A DNA stretch of 53,816 bases from Streptobacillus canis (GTDB taxonomy: Bacteria; Fusobacteriota; Fusobacteriia; Fusobacteriales; Leptotrichiaceae): the NCBI RefSeq assembly GCF_009733925.1, contig NZ_WOEI01000009.1:1-53816 (forward strand), in the 5' to 3' direction. Under the pieces are notes generated by a model. It saw only the letters and a list, made by a program, of their open reading frames with translations. It was not told the origin of the DNA and ran no database searches. Below are positions 9,617 through 17,308 of the stretch, piece after piece; the first letter of the stretch is position 1, and the number at the start of each line of letters is the position of its first letter. The translations under genes and the position numbers were made by a program.

Positions 9617-10049
9617 AGTAATTTTTTCTAATATCTCTTGAAATATCTCTTTGTTTAATACTTTCACGTTTATCATAGTTTTTCTTTCCACGTGCGGTAG
9701 CTATTTTTACTTTTACAAGACCATCTTTATTATATACAGTTAAAGGAACAATTGTATATCCTTGTTCTTTTACTTTTTCCGATAATTTTTTTATTTCTCT
9801 TTTATTTAATAATAATTTTCTAACTCTCGTTTCATTAACATTATAGATATTACCAAAAGTATATTGTGATACAAACATTCCTAGTATCCAAACTTCATTT
9901 TTAATTATTCTAACAAAGCTTTCTTTGATACTAACCTTTCCTAGTTTAATTGATTTTACCTCGGTACCTTTAAGTTCTATACCGGCATCATATTCATCCT
10001 CTATAAAATAATCAAAATATGCTTTTTTATTATTAGCTAACAATTTCAT
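9615..10049 (-). CDS. smpB: SsrA-binding protein SmpB
   Basis: tmRNA partner for ribosome rescue, 144 aa. Characteristic KKAYFDYFIEDEYDAGIEL and GTEVKS motifs lie in the N-terminal half, with the basic KKNYDKRE tail that mimics the codon-anticodon stem. Strong GGAGG Shine-Dalgarno. Its ATG shares one base with the rnr stop, so the two are translationally coupled; rnr upstream of smpB is a common bacterial pairing because RNase R degrades tmRNA-tagged transcripts. Confidence 0.96.
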   Translation of the reverse strand: MKLLANNKKAYFDYFIEDEYDAGIELKGTEVKSIKLGKVSIKESFVRIIKNEVWILGMFVSQYTFGNIYNVNETRVRKLLLNKREIKKLSEKVKEQGYTIVPLTVYNKDGLVKVKIATARGKKNYDKRESIKQRDISRDIRKNY

Positions 10050-11908
10050 TAAATTACCTCCGATATAATTTCAATTCTTTCATAATCTAATTTAATAATT
10101 TTGATTTTAACTTTATCTCCAATATTAAATTGATTTCCTTTATTATCAACTAATAGATTATCAGTAATAGTATACTTATAACTATCATTATCATAGAATA
10201 CAACTTCAACTAAATTTTCAAGTTGTAAGAATAATTTACCTGTAATAATGCCAGAAATTCTTGCTTCAAAAACTTCGTTTAGGTCTTTCTTCATATAATC
10301 TAATAACTTTAATTTAATTGAATCTTTTTCTAGTCTTTCTGCAATTCTTTCAGTCTTAGATATATGTTCTGCAATCATTTTATATTCTTCTAATTTTTTA
10401 TCTATATATTTAGTAGATAATTTTTTATTTGTTAATGAATATTGTAACATTCTATGAACGATTAAATCTGAATATCTTCTAATTGGTGATGTAAAATGTA
10501 GATAATTATCTAAAGCAAGGCCAAAATGTCCCTTGTTTTCATTCATATATTTAGCTCTTTTCATTGCTTTTAAAATTGTTTTATGTATTAAATATGAATT
10601 ATCATCATCTGCACTCTTATCAATTATTTTTGCTATTTTTCCAGGGTGTACATCCATTATATTATTAATGTTATAACCTAAAATATTAAGTTTTTGATTT
10701 AAGGTCCTTAATGTATCAATTTCTGGAGCTTCATGTACTCTATAAATAGCAGGAGTATTTTGCCAATGCAAATATTCTGCTACTGCTTCATTTGCAGCAA
10801 CCATAAAATCTTCAATTAATTCTTGTGATAGTCCAGAAACTCTTCTTGAAATATTAATAATATCTCCGTTTTCATCAAGTATTAATTTAATTTCTGGTAT
10901 ATTGAAATTAATCATCCCTTTTTTATTTTTTTGATTTCTTAATAATCTTGATAAATCTAACATATCCCATAACATAGGAAAACTTTTATCGTTATTATGA
11001 TACATATTATTTACATCATCATAATTTAATCTATGATGTGATCTAATAATTGATTTAAAGAAGTCACTTTCAATTAATTTTCCATTTAAGTCATATTTTA
11101 ATTTTACAGTAAATGTTAATTTATCTTCATCTGGATTTAAAGAACATAAGTTATTTGATAATTTTTTTGGTAACATTGGAATAACTTGTTCAGCTAGATA
11201 AATACTATTTCCTCTTTTTGCAGCTTCTAAATCAAGAGTAGAGTATTCTTTAACAAAATGAGATACATCGGCAATACTAACATATAAAGTATAACTATTG
11301 TCATCCTTTTCTAAATAGATGGCATCATCAAGATCTTTTGCAGTAATATCATCTATAGTGACAGTATTTTGTTCACGTAAATCAACTCTATAATTTAATT
11401 CTTCAGTAATTTCCGGTTTTTTAATTTGTACAGTTTCTTTTTTTATTTCTGGATTAAATCCTACTGAGATATTTGCAGCATACAGCAAAGAATTTAATAA
11501 GTTATTTGAATTATTAATATTCCCAAAATTTGTTATTACATTAACTTTTATATCGTCTTTATTTAAAGTAGAGTAATCAATTGTAAAACTTAATATATCT
11601 CCATGTTTTATTTTTATTTTATTTGATGAAGTAGTAACGATTAAATCACTACGATTAAGCCTAATTATATATTTATTTCTTTTACACAAAATAACATTTC
11701 CAAAATATGGTGTTTTCTGTCTTTTTAAAACTTGTAAAACTTTACCTATTAGTTTTTCCTCATCAATAATTTCAACTTTAACTGTGTCTCCATCAAAAGC
11801 ATTATTAAAGTTTAAATCTCTAATTAATACTTTTTCATTATTTTCAGTATATGCAAAAGCAAATCTACGATTTTTGCATATAAATTTACTTTCAAAAATT
11901 TTATTCAT
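10049..11908 (-). CDS. rnr: Ribonuclease R (RNB family)
   Basis: Processive 3'-5' exoribonuclease, 619 aa. The N-terminal cold-shock-like domains are shortened compared with the about 810-aa E. coli enzyme. The RNB catalytic core contains DDITAKDLDDAIYLE with the metal-binding aspartates, then ADVSHFV and the SPIRRYSDLIVHR segment. An S1 RNA-binding domain closes the protein (from about 535). Shine-Dalgarno AAGGTG. It lies between yqeK and smpB in a tight operon. Confidence 0.94.
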   Translation of the reverse strand: MNKIFESKFICKNRRFAFAYTENNEKVLIRDLNFNNAFDGDTVKVEIIDEEKLIGKVLQVLKRQKTPYFGNVILCKRNKYIIRLNRSDLIVTTSSNKIKIKHGDILSFTIDYSTLNKDDIKVNVITNFGNINNSNNLLNSLLYAANISVGFNPEIKKETVQIKKPEITEELNYRVDLREQNTVTIDDITAKDLDDAIYLEKDDNSYTLYVSIADVSHFVKEYSTLDLEAAKRGNSIYLAEQVIPMLPKKLSNNLCSLNPDEDKLTFTVKLKYDLNGKLIESDFFKSIIRSHHRLNYDDVNNMYHNNDKSFPMLWDMLDLSRLLRNQKNKKGMINFNIPEIKLILDENGDIINISRRVSGLSQELIEDFMVAANEAVAEYLHWQNTPAIYRVHEAPEIDTLRTLNQKLNILGYNINNIMDVHPGKIAKIIDKSADDDNSYLIHKTILKAMKRAKYMNENKGHFGLALDNYLHFTSPIRRYSDLIVHRMLQYSLTNKKLSTKYIDKKLEEYKMIAEHISKTERIAERLEKDSIKLKLLDYMKKDLNEVFEARISGIITGKLFLQLENLVEVVFYDNDSYKYTITDNLLVDNKGNQFNIGDKVKIKIIKLDYERIEIISEVI

Positions 11909-12478
11909 TTATTCACCTTTATTTATAAGTTTATTTCTAAATAAAATCGTATTTGGATGTATAGTAACATTTTTATTAATTAAGTGTTGTAATTTAAAAT
12001 TAATCTCCATTAATATAGCTGAATCTAAATTTTTTATTGCTTCAGCTCTTATTAAATCAACATTTGGATAGTTTCTACCATCTTCAATAGCATCGGCTAA
12101 ATAAACGATTTTATCTACTAAGGTCATTTCTGAACGACCTATTGTATGATATCTTAGGGAATCAAGTATTATTTCATCTGTTATATTAAATCTTTTCTTA
12201 GCGTAAGCTGCAGCGGCAAATCCGTGTAATACTTGATTTATTTTGAATCCATTATCAAAAATATATTTATATTCATCTTCAATGATAGAGTAGGATTTTT
12301 CATCACTAAAATATTTAGCTATATCATGCAATAAAGCACCAACTTCTACAATTTCAGTTGGTGCATTATATATTTTTGCAAGTTCTATTGCCTTATCTCT
12401 AACCCTTAAAATATGATTGTATCTTTTATCAGTTACTAATTTTTGTAACTCTTGATCTATTTCTTTTAAGTTATACAT
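11909..12478 (-). CDS. yqeK: HD-domain diadenosine tetraphosphatase YqeK
   Basis: 189 aa. HD phosphohydrolase pattern: His22 in RYNHILRV, the His51-Asp52 doublet in GALLHDIAKYF, and a later HGFAAAAYAKK plus RYHTIG. This matches the YqeK family, shown in other bacteria to cleave Ap4A symmetrically to ADP. Directly abuts rnr with no spacer and has AAGGAG upstream. Often found with nadD/rsfS elsewhere; those are not visible here. Confidence 0.88.
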   Translation of the reverse strand: MYNLKEIDQELQKLVTDKRYNHILRVRDKAIELAKIYNAPTEIVEVGALLHDIAKYFSDEKSYSIIEDEYKYIFDNGFKINQVLHGFAAAAYAKKRFNITDEIILDSLRYHTIGRSEMTLVDKIVYLADAIEDGRNYPNVDLIRAEAIKNLDSAILMEINFKLQHLINKNVTIHPNTILFRNKLINKGE

Positions 12479-12487
12479 AAGTTCTCC

Positions 12488-12946
12488 TTAATTTGCATCT
12501 ATTTCTACATTAATTTCATCATAGTCTTTAAAATTTTCTTTTAAAGTATATTTGACAGAATTAACAAACATTTGTATTGATTCGTTATTTAATTTACTAA
12601 AATAGTTGTTTAGTTTAATAATTAGTACATTCTTACCATTATCTTGAATTGAATATGCAGCTAAAAATTTATAGTTATCATTTAACTTATAAAAACTAGA
12701 ATTTTTAATTACAGCATTTACATAATCACCTTCATCTACAACAGCAGATTCAGTCTCAACTTCAAGCTGTTTATATTCTTTTGCTTTTTTATCATATAAA
12801 TAGACTGTTAGGTATTTTATTTCACTATTAATACTATTTTCAGTAGATAATATAGGGTTATTTACTCTATTATTTACATAAAAATATGAAATAGTACTTA
12901 TTATAGCTAAACTTGATAGAATAATTAATAATTTATTTTTTTTCAT
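12488..12946 (-). CDS. Membrane-anchored GerMN-like protein
   Basis: 152 aa from the ATG at 12946, chosen because GAGGAG lies 8 nt upstream; the longer open frame has no such site. One hydrophobic anchor (residues 4-21) is followed by an extracytoplasmic domain starting TVYLYDKK. The pattern of short strands with LIIKLNNYFSK and a final EINVEID resembles the GerMN domain known from spore germination proteins and from lipoproteins beside cell-wall amidases. The start is just beyond the amidase stop, so a shared envelope role is likely. Family call is by eye. Confidence 0.6.
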   Translation of the reverse strand: MKKNKLLIILSSLAIISTISYFYVNNRVNNPILSTENSINSEIKYLTVYLYDKKAKEYKQLEVETESAVVDEGDYVNAVIKNSSFYKLNDNYKFLAAYSIQDNGKNVLIIKLNNYFSKLNNESIQMFVNSVKYTLKENFKDYDEINVEIDAN

Positions 12947-12950
12947 AATT

Positions 12951-14018
12951 TTACTCCTCAAAATTCTCTCTAATTGCATCTGCAATAGCATTAACTGCAA
13001 TCATTTGTCCAGTTTCACTTGCTAGTTTTACATTATCTGATTCATTTGTTATAAATCCAAGTTCTATTAAAATTGAAGCAGATTCACTACCACGAAGTAC
13101 AGCAAAATTTGCTCCAAATATACCTCTTTTTCTAAAATTCATTTGTTTAGAGTAGTTATCTAAAATAACTCTTGCTAAATTAGCGCTTTTTTCTTTAGTT
13201 CTATTAATAAAAAAATCGCCAAGGATTTGATTAATGATACTTACTTTTTTTGCTTGAGCCTCATCATATTTTTCTTCAAGTTCTATTAATTTTGAAGTAT
13301 ATGGGTTAGTTTCTTTAGAAAAATAGAAGATTTCAGCACCATTTGCAGCTTCATTTGATGCAGCATTTAAATGTATACTTACAAATAAATCAGCAGAATT
13401 TTTATTACCAATTCTTGGTCTTTCACTTAAAGTTATGAAATTATCATCATTTCTTGTAAGTATAACTTTATGATCTCTTTTAAGATTTTTGGCTAATTTT
13501 AAAGTTACATCTAAAGCTATGTCTTTTTCTAATTTTCCATGACCTCTAGCTCCTGAATCATGACCACCATGTCCAGCATCTAAAACTATAACTAACTGTT
13601 TTTTTGTAAGTGGGCTTATTTTTTTGGGAACCTCAACTTTAGTTTGTTTTATTTTAATTTCATTGTCGGTATAAGTAATATTTGAATTAAATCCATATTG
13701 TGAATATGTATAGATTCCCGTAACATCTTTTGTTATTTCATCTATCATAATATATTTATAGAATTCATCATTAATATTAACTTGTTTTAGTACTTCTTCA
13801 GATATTTTTGTATTTTTAAGATTAAGTTCTGTAACATTGTAACTAATATTGTTAGATGTAATTTTAGTTTTATTAATTACTGGTTTTGTAATACTAGAGT
13901 CAAATCTAAGTATAAATTCCCCGTTTTGATATTTTACATCCTCCAATACGGCAGAGAAAGTTAAAGATGATACACATATACCTAGAAGAAGTAATGTTTT
14001 TTTTATTTTTTTAAACAT
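12951..14018 (-). CDS. N-acetylmuramoyl-L-alanine amidase (Amidase_3)
   Basis: Secreted zinc amidase that cleaves peptidoglycan side chains from glycan, 355 aa. A signal peptide covers 1-23 (cleavage near FSA). An N-terminal AMIN-like strand-rich domain (about 25-130) probably targets the wall. The catalytic domain begins VIVLDAGHGGHDSGARG, with zinc His150, Glu in LEKDIA, His in SIHLNA, and the C-terminal SILIELGFITN. Related to AmiC/CwlD. Downstream gene encodes the GerMN-like protein, upstream is yajC. Confidence 0.93.
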   Translation of the reverse strand: MFKKIKKTLLLLGICVSSLTFSAVLEDVKYQNGEFILRFDSSITKPVINKTKITSNNISYNVTELNLKNTKISEEVLKQVNINDEFYKYIMIDEITKDVTGIYTYSQYGFNSNITYTDNEIKIKQTKVEVPKKISPLTKKQLVIVLDAGHGGHDSGARGHGKLEKDIALDVTLKLAKNLKRDHKVILTRNDDNFITLSERPRIGNKNSADLFVSIHLNAASNEAANGAEIFYFSKETNPYTSKLIELEEKYDEAQAKKVSIINQILGDFFINRTKEKSANLARVILDNYSKQMNFRKRGIFGANFAVLRGSESASILIELGFITNESDNVKLASETGQMIAVNAIADAIRENFEE

Positions 14019-14027
14019 AAAAACTCC

Positions 14028-14288
14028 TTAATTTATTATACGTGAAACAGCTCTTTTTGTTATTGTAAGTCTTGCATTTTGATCAACTTTAATTTCAACT
14101 GTTTCAGTATCTAATTTAGTAATAGTTCCAATTATACCTCCAACTGTCATTATTTTTTGACCTACTGTTAAACTATTCATCATTTCATTAAATTTATTTT
14201 TTTTCTTTGCATTACTATAATACATAATACCAGCAAATGGTAATAATATTACAGCATATATTGCTAAAATTGTTCCTGTAGAATTCAT
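14028..14288 (-). CDS. yajC: Preprotein translocase accessory protein YajC
   Basis: 86-aa inner-membrane subunit associated with SecDF. One N-terminal transmembrane helix (8-24) followed by the family motif MMNSLTVGQKIMTVGGIIGTI and a KLDTETVEIKV strand. GGGAG precedes the ATG. First gene of the minus-strand series yajC-amidase-GerMN-yqeK-rnr-smpB. A TATAAT about 30 nt upstream on this strand could be its -10. Confidence 0.93.
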   Translation of the reverse strand: MNSTGTILAIYAVILLPFAGIMYYSNAKKKNKFNEMMNSLTVGQKIMTVGGIIGTITKLDTETVEIKVDQNARLTITKRAVSRIIN

Positions 14289-14357
14289 AATTTACTCCCT
14301 TCAAATTCATATATAAATTATAACATATAAAATTTTAAAAATCTATAAATAAATATA

Positions 14358-14386
14358 TAGACAAATATTTGAATTTACTTTATTAT
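14358..14386 (+). promoter_or_regulatory. Promoter of the OGG2 gene
   Basis: TAGACA at 14358-14363 and TATTAT at 14381-14386 with a 17-bp spacer, 20 nt before the start codon. It lies in the divergent gap with yajC. Confidence 0.6.
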
Positions 14387-14406
14387 ATAAGAAAGGAAGG
14401 TGAATT

Positions 14407-15060
14407 ATGAAAATTAATAAAGTTAAACAACAAGAAATTGATGAAATATATAAATCAGTATTAAATAGAATAGAAAAAGCAATAAAAGGTTATGAGAATA
14501 CTATAAAATATAGTGAAAAAGATTATTTTGCAGAAATAGCTTTCTGTATTTTAACTCCACAAAGTAAAGCAAAAAATGCTTGGTCTGCAATTGAAAAATT
14601 AAAAGAAACAGATTTATTATATAAAGGAACAGCAGAAGAAATAGTAGAATATTTAAATGTGGTAAGATTTAAAAATAATAAAGCTAAATATCTAGTAGAA
14701 TTAAGGGATTTAATGACTAGAAATGGAAAATTAGATAGTAAAAACATATTAGCAGAAATCGAAGGTGTAAAAGAAAAAAGAGATTGGATATTAACAAATG
14801 TAAAAGGGATGGGTTTAAAAGAAGCGGCACATGTATTAAGAAATTTAGGCTATGGTAGGTATTTAGCGATACTTGATAGACATGTGCTTAAAAACCTTAA
14901 AGAGTTAGGTGTAATTGAAGAAATTCCTAAAACTTTAACTCCAAAGAAATATTTTGAAATTGAAAGTTTGATGGAGGAATATTCAAAAAAAGTTAGTATA
15001 CCAATGGATGCATTAGATCTTGTATTTTGGTATCAACAAGCAGGGGATGTGTTTAAATAA
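14407..15060 (+). CDS. N-glycosylase/DNA lyase, OGG2 type
   Basis: 217-aa helix-hairpin-helix DNA glycosylase. The segment KGMGLKEAAHVLRNLG carries the HhH with the Schiff-base lysine, and AILDRHV supplies the catalytic aspartate. These match the OGG2 family (MjOgg-like), which removes 8-oxoguanine and is best known from archaea and a few bacterial groups. The Fe-S cysteines of endonuclease III are absent. Good Shine-Dalgarno (GGAAGG). Stands alone; divergent from yajC. Confidence 0.88.
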   Translation: MKINKVKQQEIDEIYKSVLNRIEKAIKGYENTIKYSEKDYFAEIAFCILTPQSKAKNAWSAIEKLKETDLLYKGTAEEIVEYLNVVRFKNNKAKYLVELRDLMTRNGKLDSKNILAEIEGVKEKRDWILTNVKGMGLKEAAHVLRNLGYGRYLAILDRHVLKNLKELGVIEEIPKTLTPKKYFEIESLMEEYSKKVSIPMDALDLVFWYQQAGDVFK

Positions 15061-15324
15061 GTTAATCTTAAAGTAGAATATTTTAATAAATTAACAATTT
15101 ATTCGCTTTTTATACTATAGTAAAAGTGAGGGCATATATATAAATGTTTTTAAATAACAAATTGATAAAAAAATATAGAATAAAAATATTTTTTTTGATA
15201 AAATATGTTAAGAAGTATTAAAATAAAGATATTTTAAAGATGGTAATAAAATGTAGATAAAGTGAGAAAAAATGTATAATAACGCATATTAATAAAATAA
15301 CTAAATATATGTTATAAAAAAGAT
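15061..15324. other. Non-coding AT-rich gap
   Basis: No ORF with a plausible start and Shine-Dalgarno, and no convincing terminator, is visible between the OGG2 stop and the MITE-like element. Very A/T-rich with short imperfect palindromes. Confidence 0.6.
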
Positions 15325-15394
15325 GGGGCTGTTGAAAAGTCCTAATTAATGAAAAGAGATAAAAAATATATGAAAATTCATATAAATTTTATCT

Positions 15395-15476
15395 CTTTTT
15401 TTTATTATATAGGAAATTATAATTCTAATAAGATGTGTATAATTTTATTGATTAATATAAAACACAACAACAGTTT
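15395..15476 (+). repeat. Dispersed repeat, copy A
   Basis: About 80 bp that recurs in opposite orientation at 27991-28068, with two substitutions and a short region of small differences near the CACAACAACAG end. It lies within the MITE-like element. Confidence 0.85.
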
Positions 15477-15493
15477 ATAAAAAATAAAATTAA

Positions 15494-15537
15494 AAGGAAT
15501 TATCTAATTTTTTTAGATTAATCCCTTCTATTTTTTT
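15494..15537 (+). terminator. Hairpin with U-run inside the MITE-like element
   Basis: AAGGAATTATCTAA pairs with TTAGATTAATCCCTT around a short T loop, followed by CTATTTTTTT on the plus strand. On the minus strand it lies about 65 nt after the 108-aa gene stop and is followed by a weaker T-rich run, so it may also terminate that gene. Confidence 0.55.
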
Positions 15538-15592
15538 GAGGAGACTATTGAGGAAGAAAAAAACTCTTACTTTTCAACAGCCCCAGTAATTT

Positions 15593-15919
15593 TTATTTAC
15601 CAAATAAACCTTTAGCTGCATCTAGTAATGAATCTACATTTGCATTTTTTAATAATGAGCCTAATGCTTCTTCTAATTTAGCGGTTAAACCGCTTATAGC
15701 TTCTTCACCTAAGTATTGTTTAGCAAATTCTTTAATTTTATCTACATATGTAGTTAACTCTTCTTTTGTAATTTGGTTATCTTCAAATAATCCGTTTAAT
15801 TTAGTAGTAAAATCACCTAAATTTGATTTAACTAAATCAAGCCCATTACTTAAATCTGCACCATTCACAACTTCTTTAATTTGTTCAAAATCTTTGTTAA
15901 AATCATCTAATGAATACAT
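15593..15919 (-). CDS. Small orphan helical protein, function unknown
   Basis: 108 aa, not recognised. No signal peptide, membrane segment or cysteine. Predicted almost entirely helical with amphipathic repeats: an acidic N-terminal half (SLDDFNKDFEQI) and a C-terminal Leu/Ala-rich helix ending AAKGLFGK. A local AAGGA lies 5 nt before the ATG. Its whole 5' region (15925-16050) duplicates the ctp leader in inverted orientation, so it likely shares ctp's expression control. The stop is 8 bp from the MITE-like element. The duplication plus flanking mobile DNA suggests a relocated gene. Confidence 0.75.
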   Translation of the reverse strand: MYSLDDFNKDFEQIKEVVNGADLSNGLDLVKSNLGDFTTKLNGLFEDNQITKEELTTYVDKIKEFAKQYLGEEAISGLTAKLEEALGSLLKNANVDSLLDAAKGLFGK

Positions 15920-15924
15920 AATTT

Positions 15925-16050
15925 TCCTTGTACGATATAGTTAGTTCTTAAACTTTATCATACATCTCCTTTCTTTAGTTTTTTACATTTTAATATTATC
16001 AAGTATAATTTAAGTATAATTACTGAGTATAATTTATGAATTCTTATTGT
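15925..16050 (-). repeat. Inverted repeat copy 2: promoter and leader of the 108-aa gene
   Basis: Reverse complement of 1-126 with two substitutions. Contains the same three AATTATACT repeats, AAAGGAG (15966-15972) and the hairpin, whose stem here has one U-G wobble. Unlike copy 1, it ends in CAAGGAAAATT before the ATG, which provides a normal second Shine-Dalgarno. Confidence 0.9.
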
Positions 16051-16096
16051 TTTACTTTTTAAAGGAGAGTATTACCCCAGTATTATATCTATTTTT

Positions 16097-17260
16097 TATA
16101 GTTGGATAAGTTATCAAATTTTAATCTCATTACAAGTCTATTAGTATAATATTTGGTGTACACTATGCTTCTGTTATTAATTCTAGTAATGAAGTTATTG
16201 GTAAACCTTTTCTTGTAACTAATAATGCTTCTGGTTTTTCTAAACTAAAAGATGCTTTAAAAGATTACAATAAAGAAGAGGTTTTAATAGTTATTGAATC
16301 TACTTCTATTTATGGAAATAACCTTATTAAGTATTTCTATAATCTTGGATTTAAAATTACTATTTTAAATCCTATACTTACAAATAGATTAAGAAAAGCT
16401 TCTATACGTAATGCTAAAAACGATAAGATAGATTCTATCTCTATTGCTCAAACAGCATTACTTTGTGCTTATTCTTCATTTAAAGAACTTTCTAAATTTA
16501 GAAGAAATCTAAAAAAATCTATTGCTTCTTTAAAAACAAAGCTTACTTCTTATATTGATGAACCTTTCCCTGAATATATTAGCTTTTTTAATTCTGGTAT
16601 TCATACTAAAACTTCTTATACAATACTTAAAGATAGCGCAAACCCTAATAGAATTAAAACCTTATCTATTAAGAAATTAACTACTATTCTTAACAAAAGT
16701 TCTAATGGTCGGTTTAAACAGTCTAAAGCTGTAGATTTAATAGAACTTGCTAAAAATTCTATAGGGAATTGCACTAGCTCTCTAGACACTCAAATTAAAT
16801 TCTTATTTTAACTATACCCGGTATTTCTAACTCTAATGCCGCAATTATACTAGGTGAAATAGGTAATATTGATAAATTCGATAGTCCAGCTAAATTAGTT
16901 GCATATGCAGGTCTTGATTGTACAGTTAGACAATCTGGTAATTTTAATGCTCAATAATCTACTAGAATGTCTAAACGTGGACCAGCATTATTAAGATATG
17001 CTTTAATTAATGATGCTTGACAAATTTCACTTTTAAACAATACATTTGCAAAATATTATCAATTAAAAAGAAATCAAGGTAAAAAACATTACTCTGCTTT
17101 GGGTCATGTTGCTAAAAAGTTAATTCATGTTATATTTAAAATCCTTAAGGATAATGTTGCCTTTGATCCTGATTCTTTAGGATAATTGATATTGTTTAAA
17201 AAGCACATCATTTAGTGCTAATTTTGTTATGTCTAAAATTTGATAACCTATCCAACTATA
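16097..17260 (+). mobile_element. Decayed IS110-family element flanked by 26-bp inverted repeats
   Basis: About 1.16 kb. The outer 26 bp (16097-16122 and 17235-17260, beginning TATAGTTGGATAAG) are inverted repeats with one mismatch. Inside is a broken IS110-type transposase. IS110 elements normally lack long terminal repeats, while the IS1111 subgroup has short subterminal ones, so the repeat may be part of the target or a subgroup trait. It separates the 108-aa gene leader from the ABC-F gene. Confidence 0.85.
16125..17185 (+). pseudogene. IS110-family transposase, multiply disrupted
   Basis: Reading from 16125 gives HYASVINSSNEVIGKPF, IESTSIYGN and NAKNDKIDS, the N-terminal DEDD RuvC-like domain. 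The frame stops at 16811 (TAA) and continues in another frame (IPGISNSNAAIILGEIG, then KLVAYAGLD and MSKRGPALLRYAL), which is the C-terminal Transposase_20 part. That frame is interrupted by TAA at 16955 and TGA at 17018. The first catalytic Asp also seems changed to Gly (expected GID, seen IFG), and no start codon remains. Inactive. Confidence 0.9.
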
Positions 17261-17308
17261 TTTTTATTAATTTATACTTGACAAATCATAGTTGGGCTCC
17301 TTTTATTT

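Larger units (their letters stand above)
15325..15584. mobile_element. MITE-like element with 16-bp terminal inverted repeats
   Basis: 260-bp non-coding element bounded by perfect 16-bp inverted repeats: GGGGCTGTTGAAAAGT at 15325-15340 and its complement at 15569-15584. The termini resemble IS1182-type ends and share GGCTGTT with the IS1182-like element at 49121. Inside are two strong hairpins (15352-15397 and 15494-15527) and an 80-bp dispersed repeat. No transposase remains, so this is a MITE or deletion derivative. No clear target-site duplication is visible. Confidence 0.8.

Noticed and set aside
15061..15324. Possible small RNA gene in the AT-rich gap
   Set aside because: No promoter-terminator pair or stable fold could be supported; A/T-rich palindromes arise by chance here.
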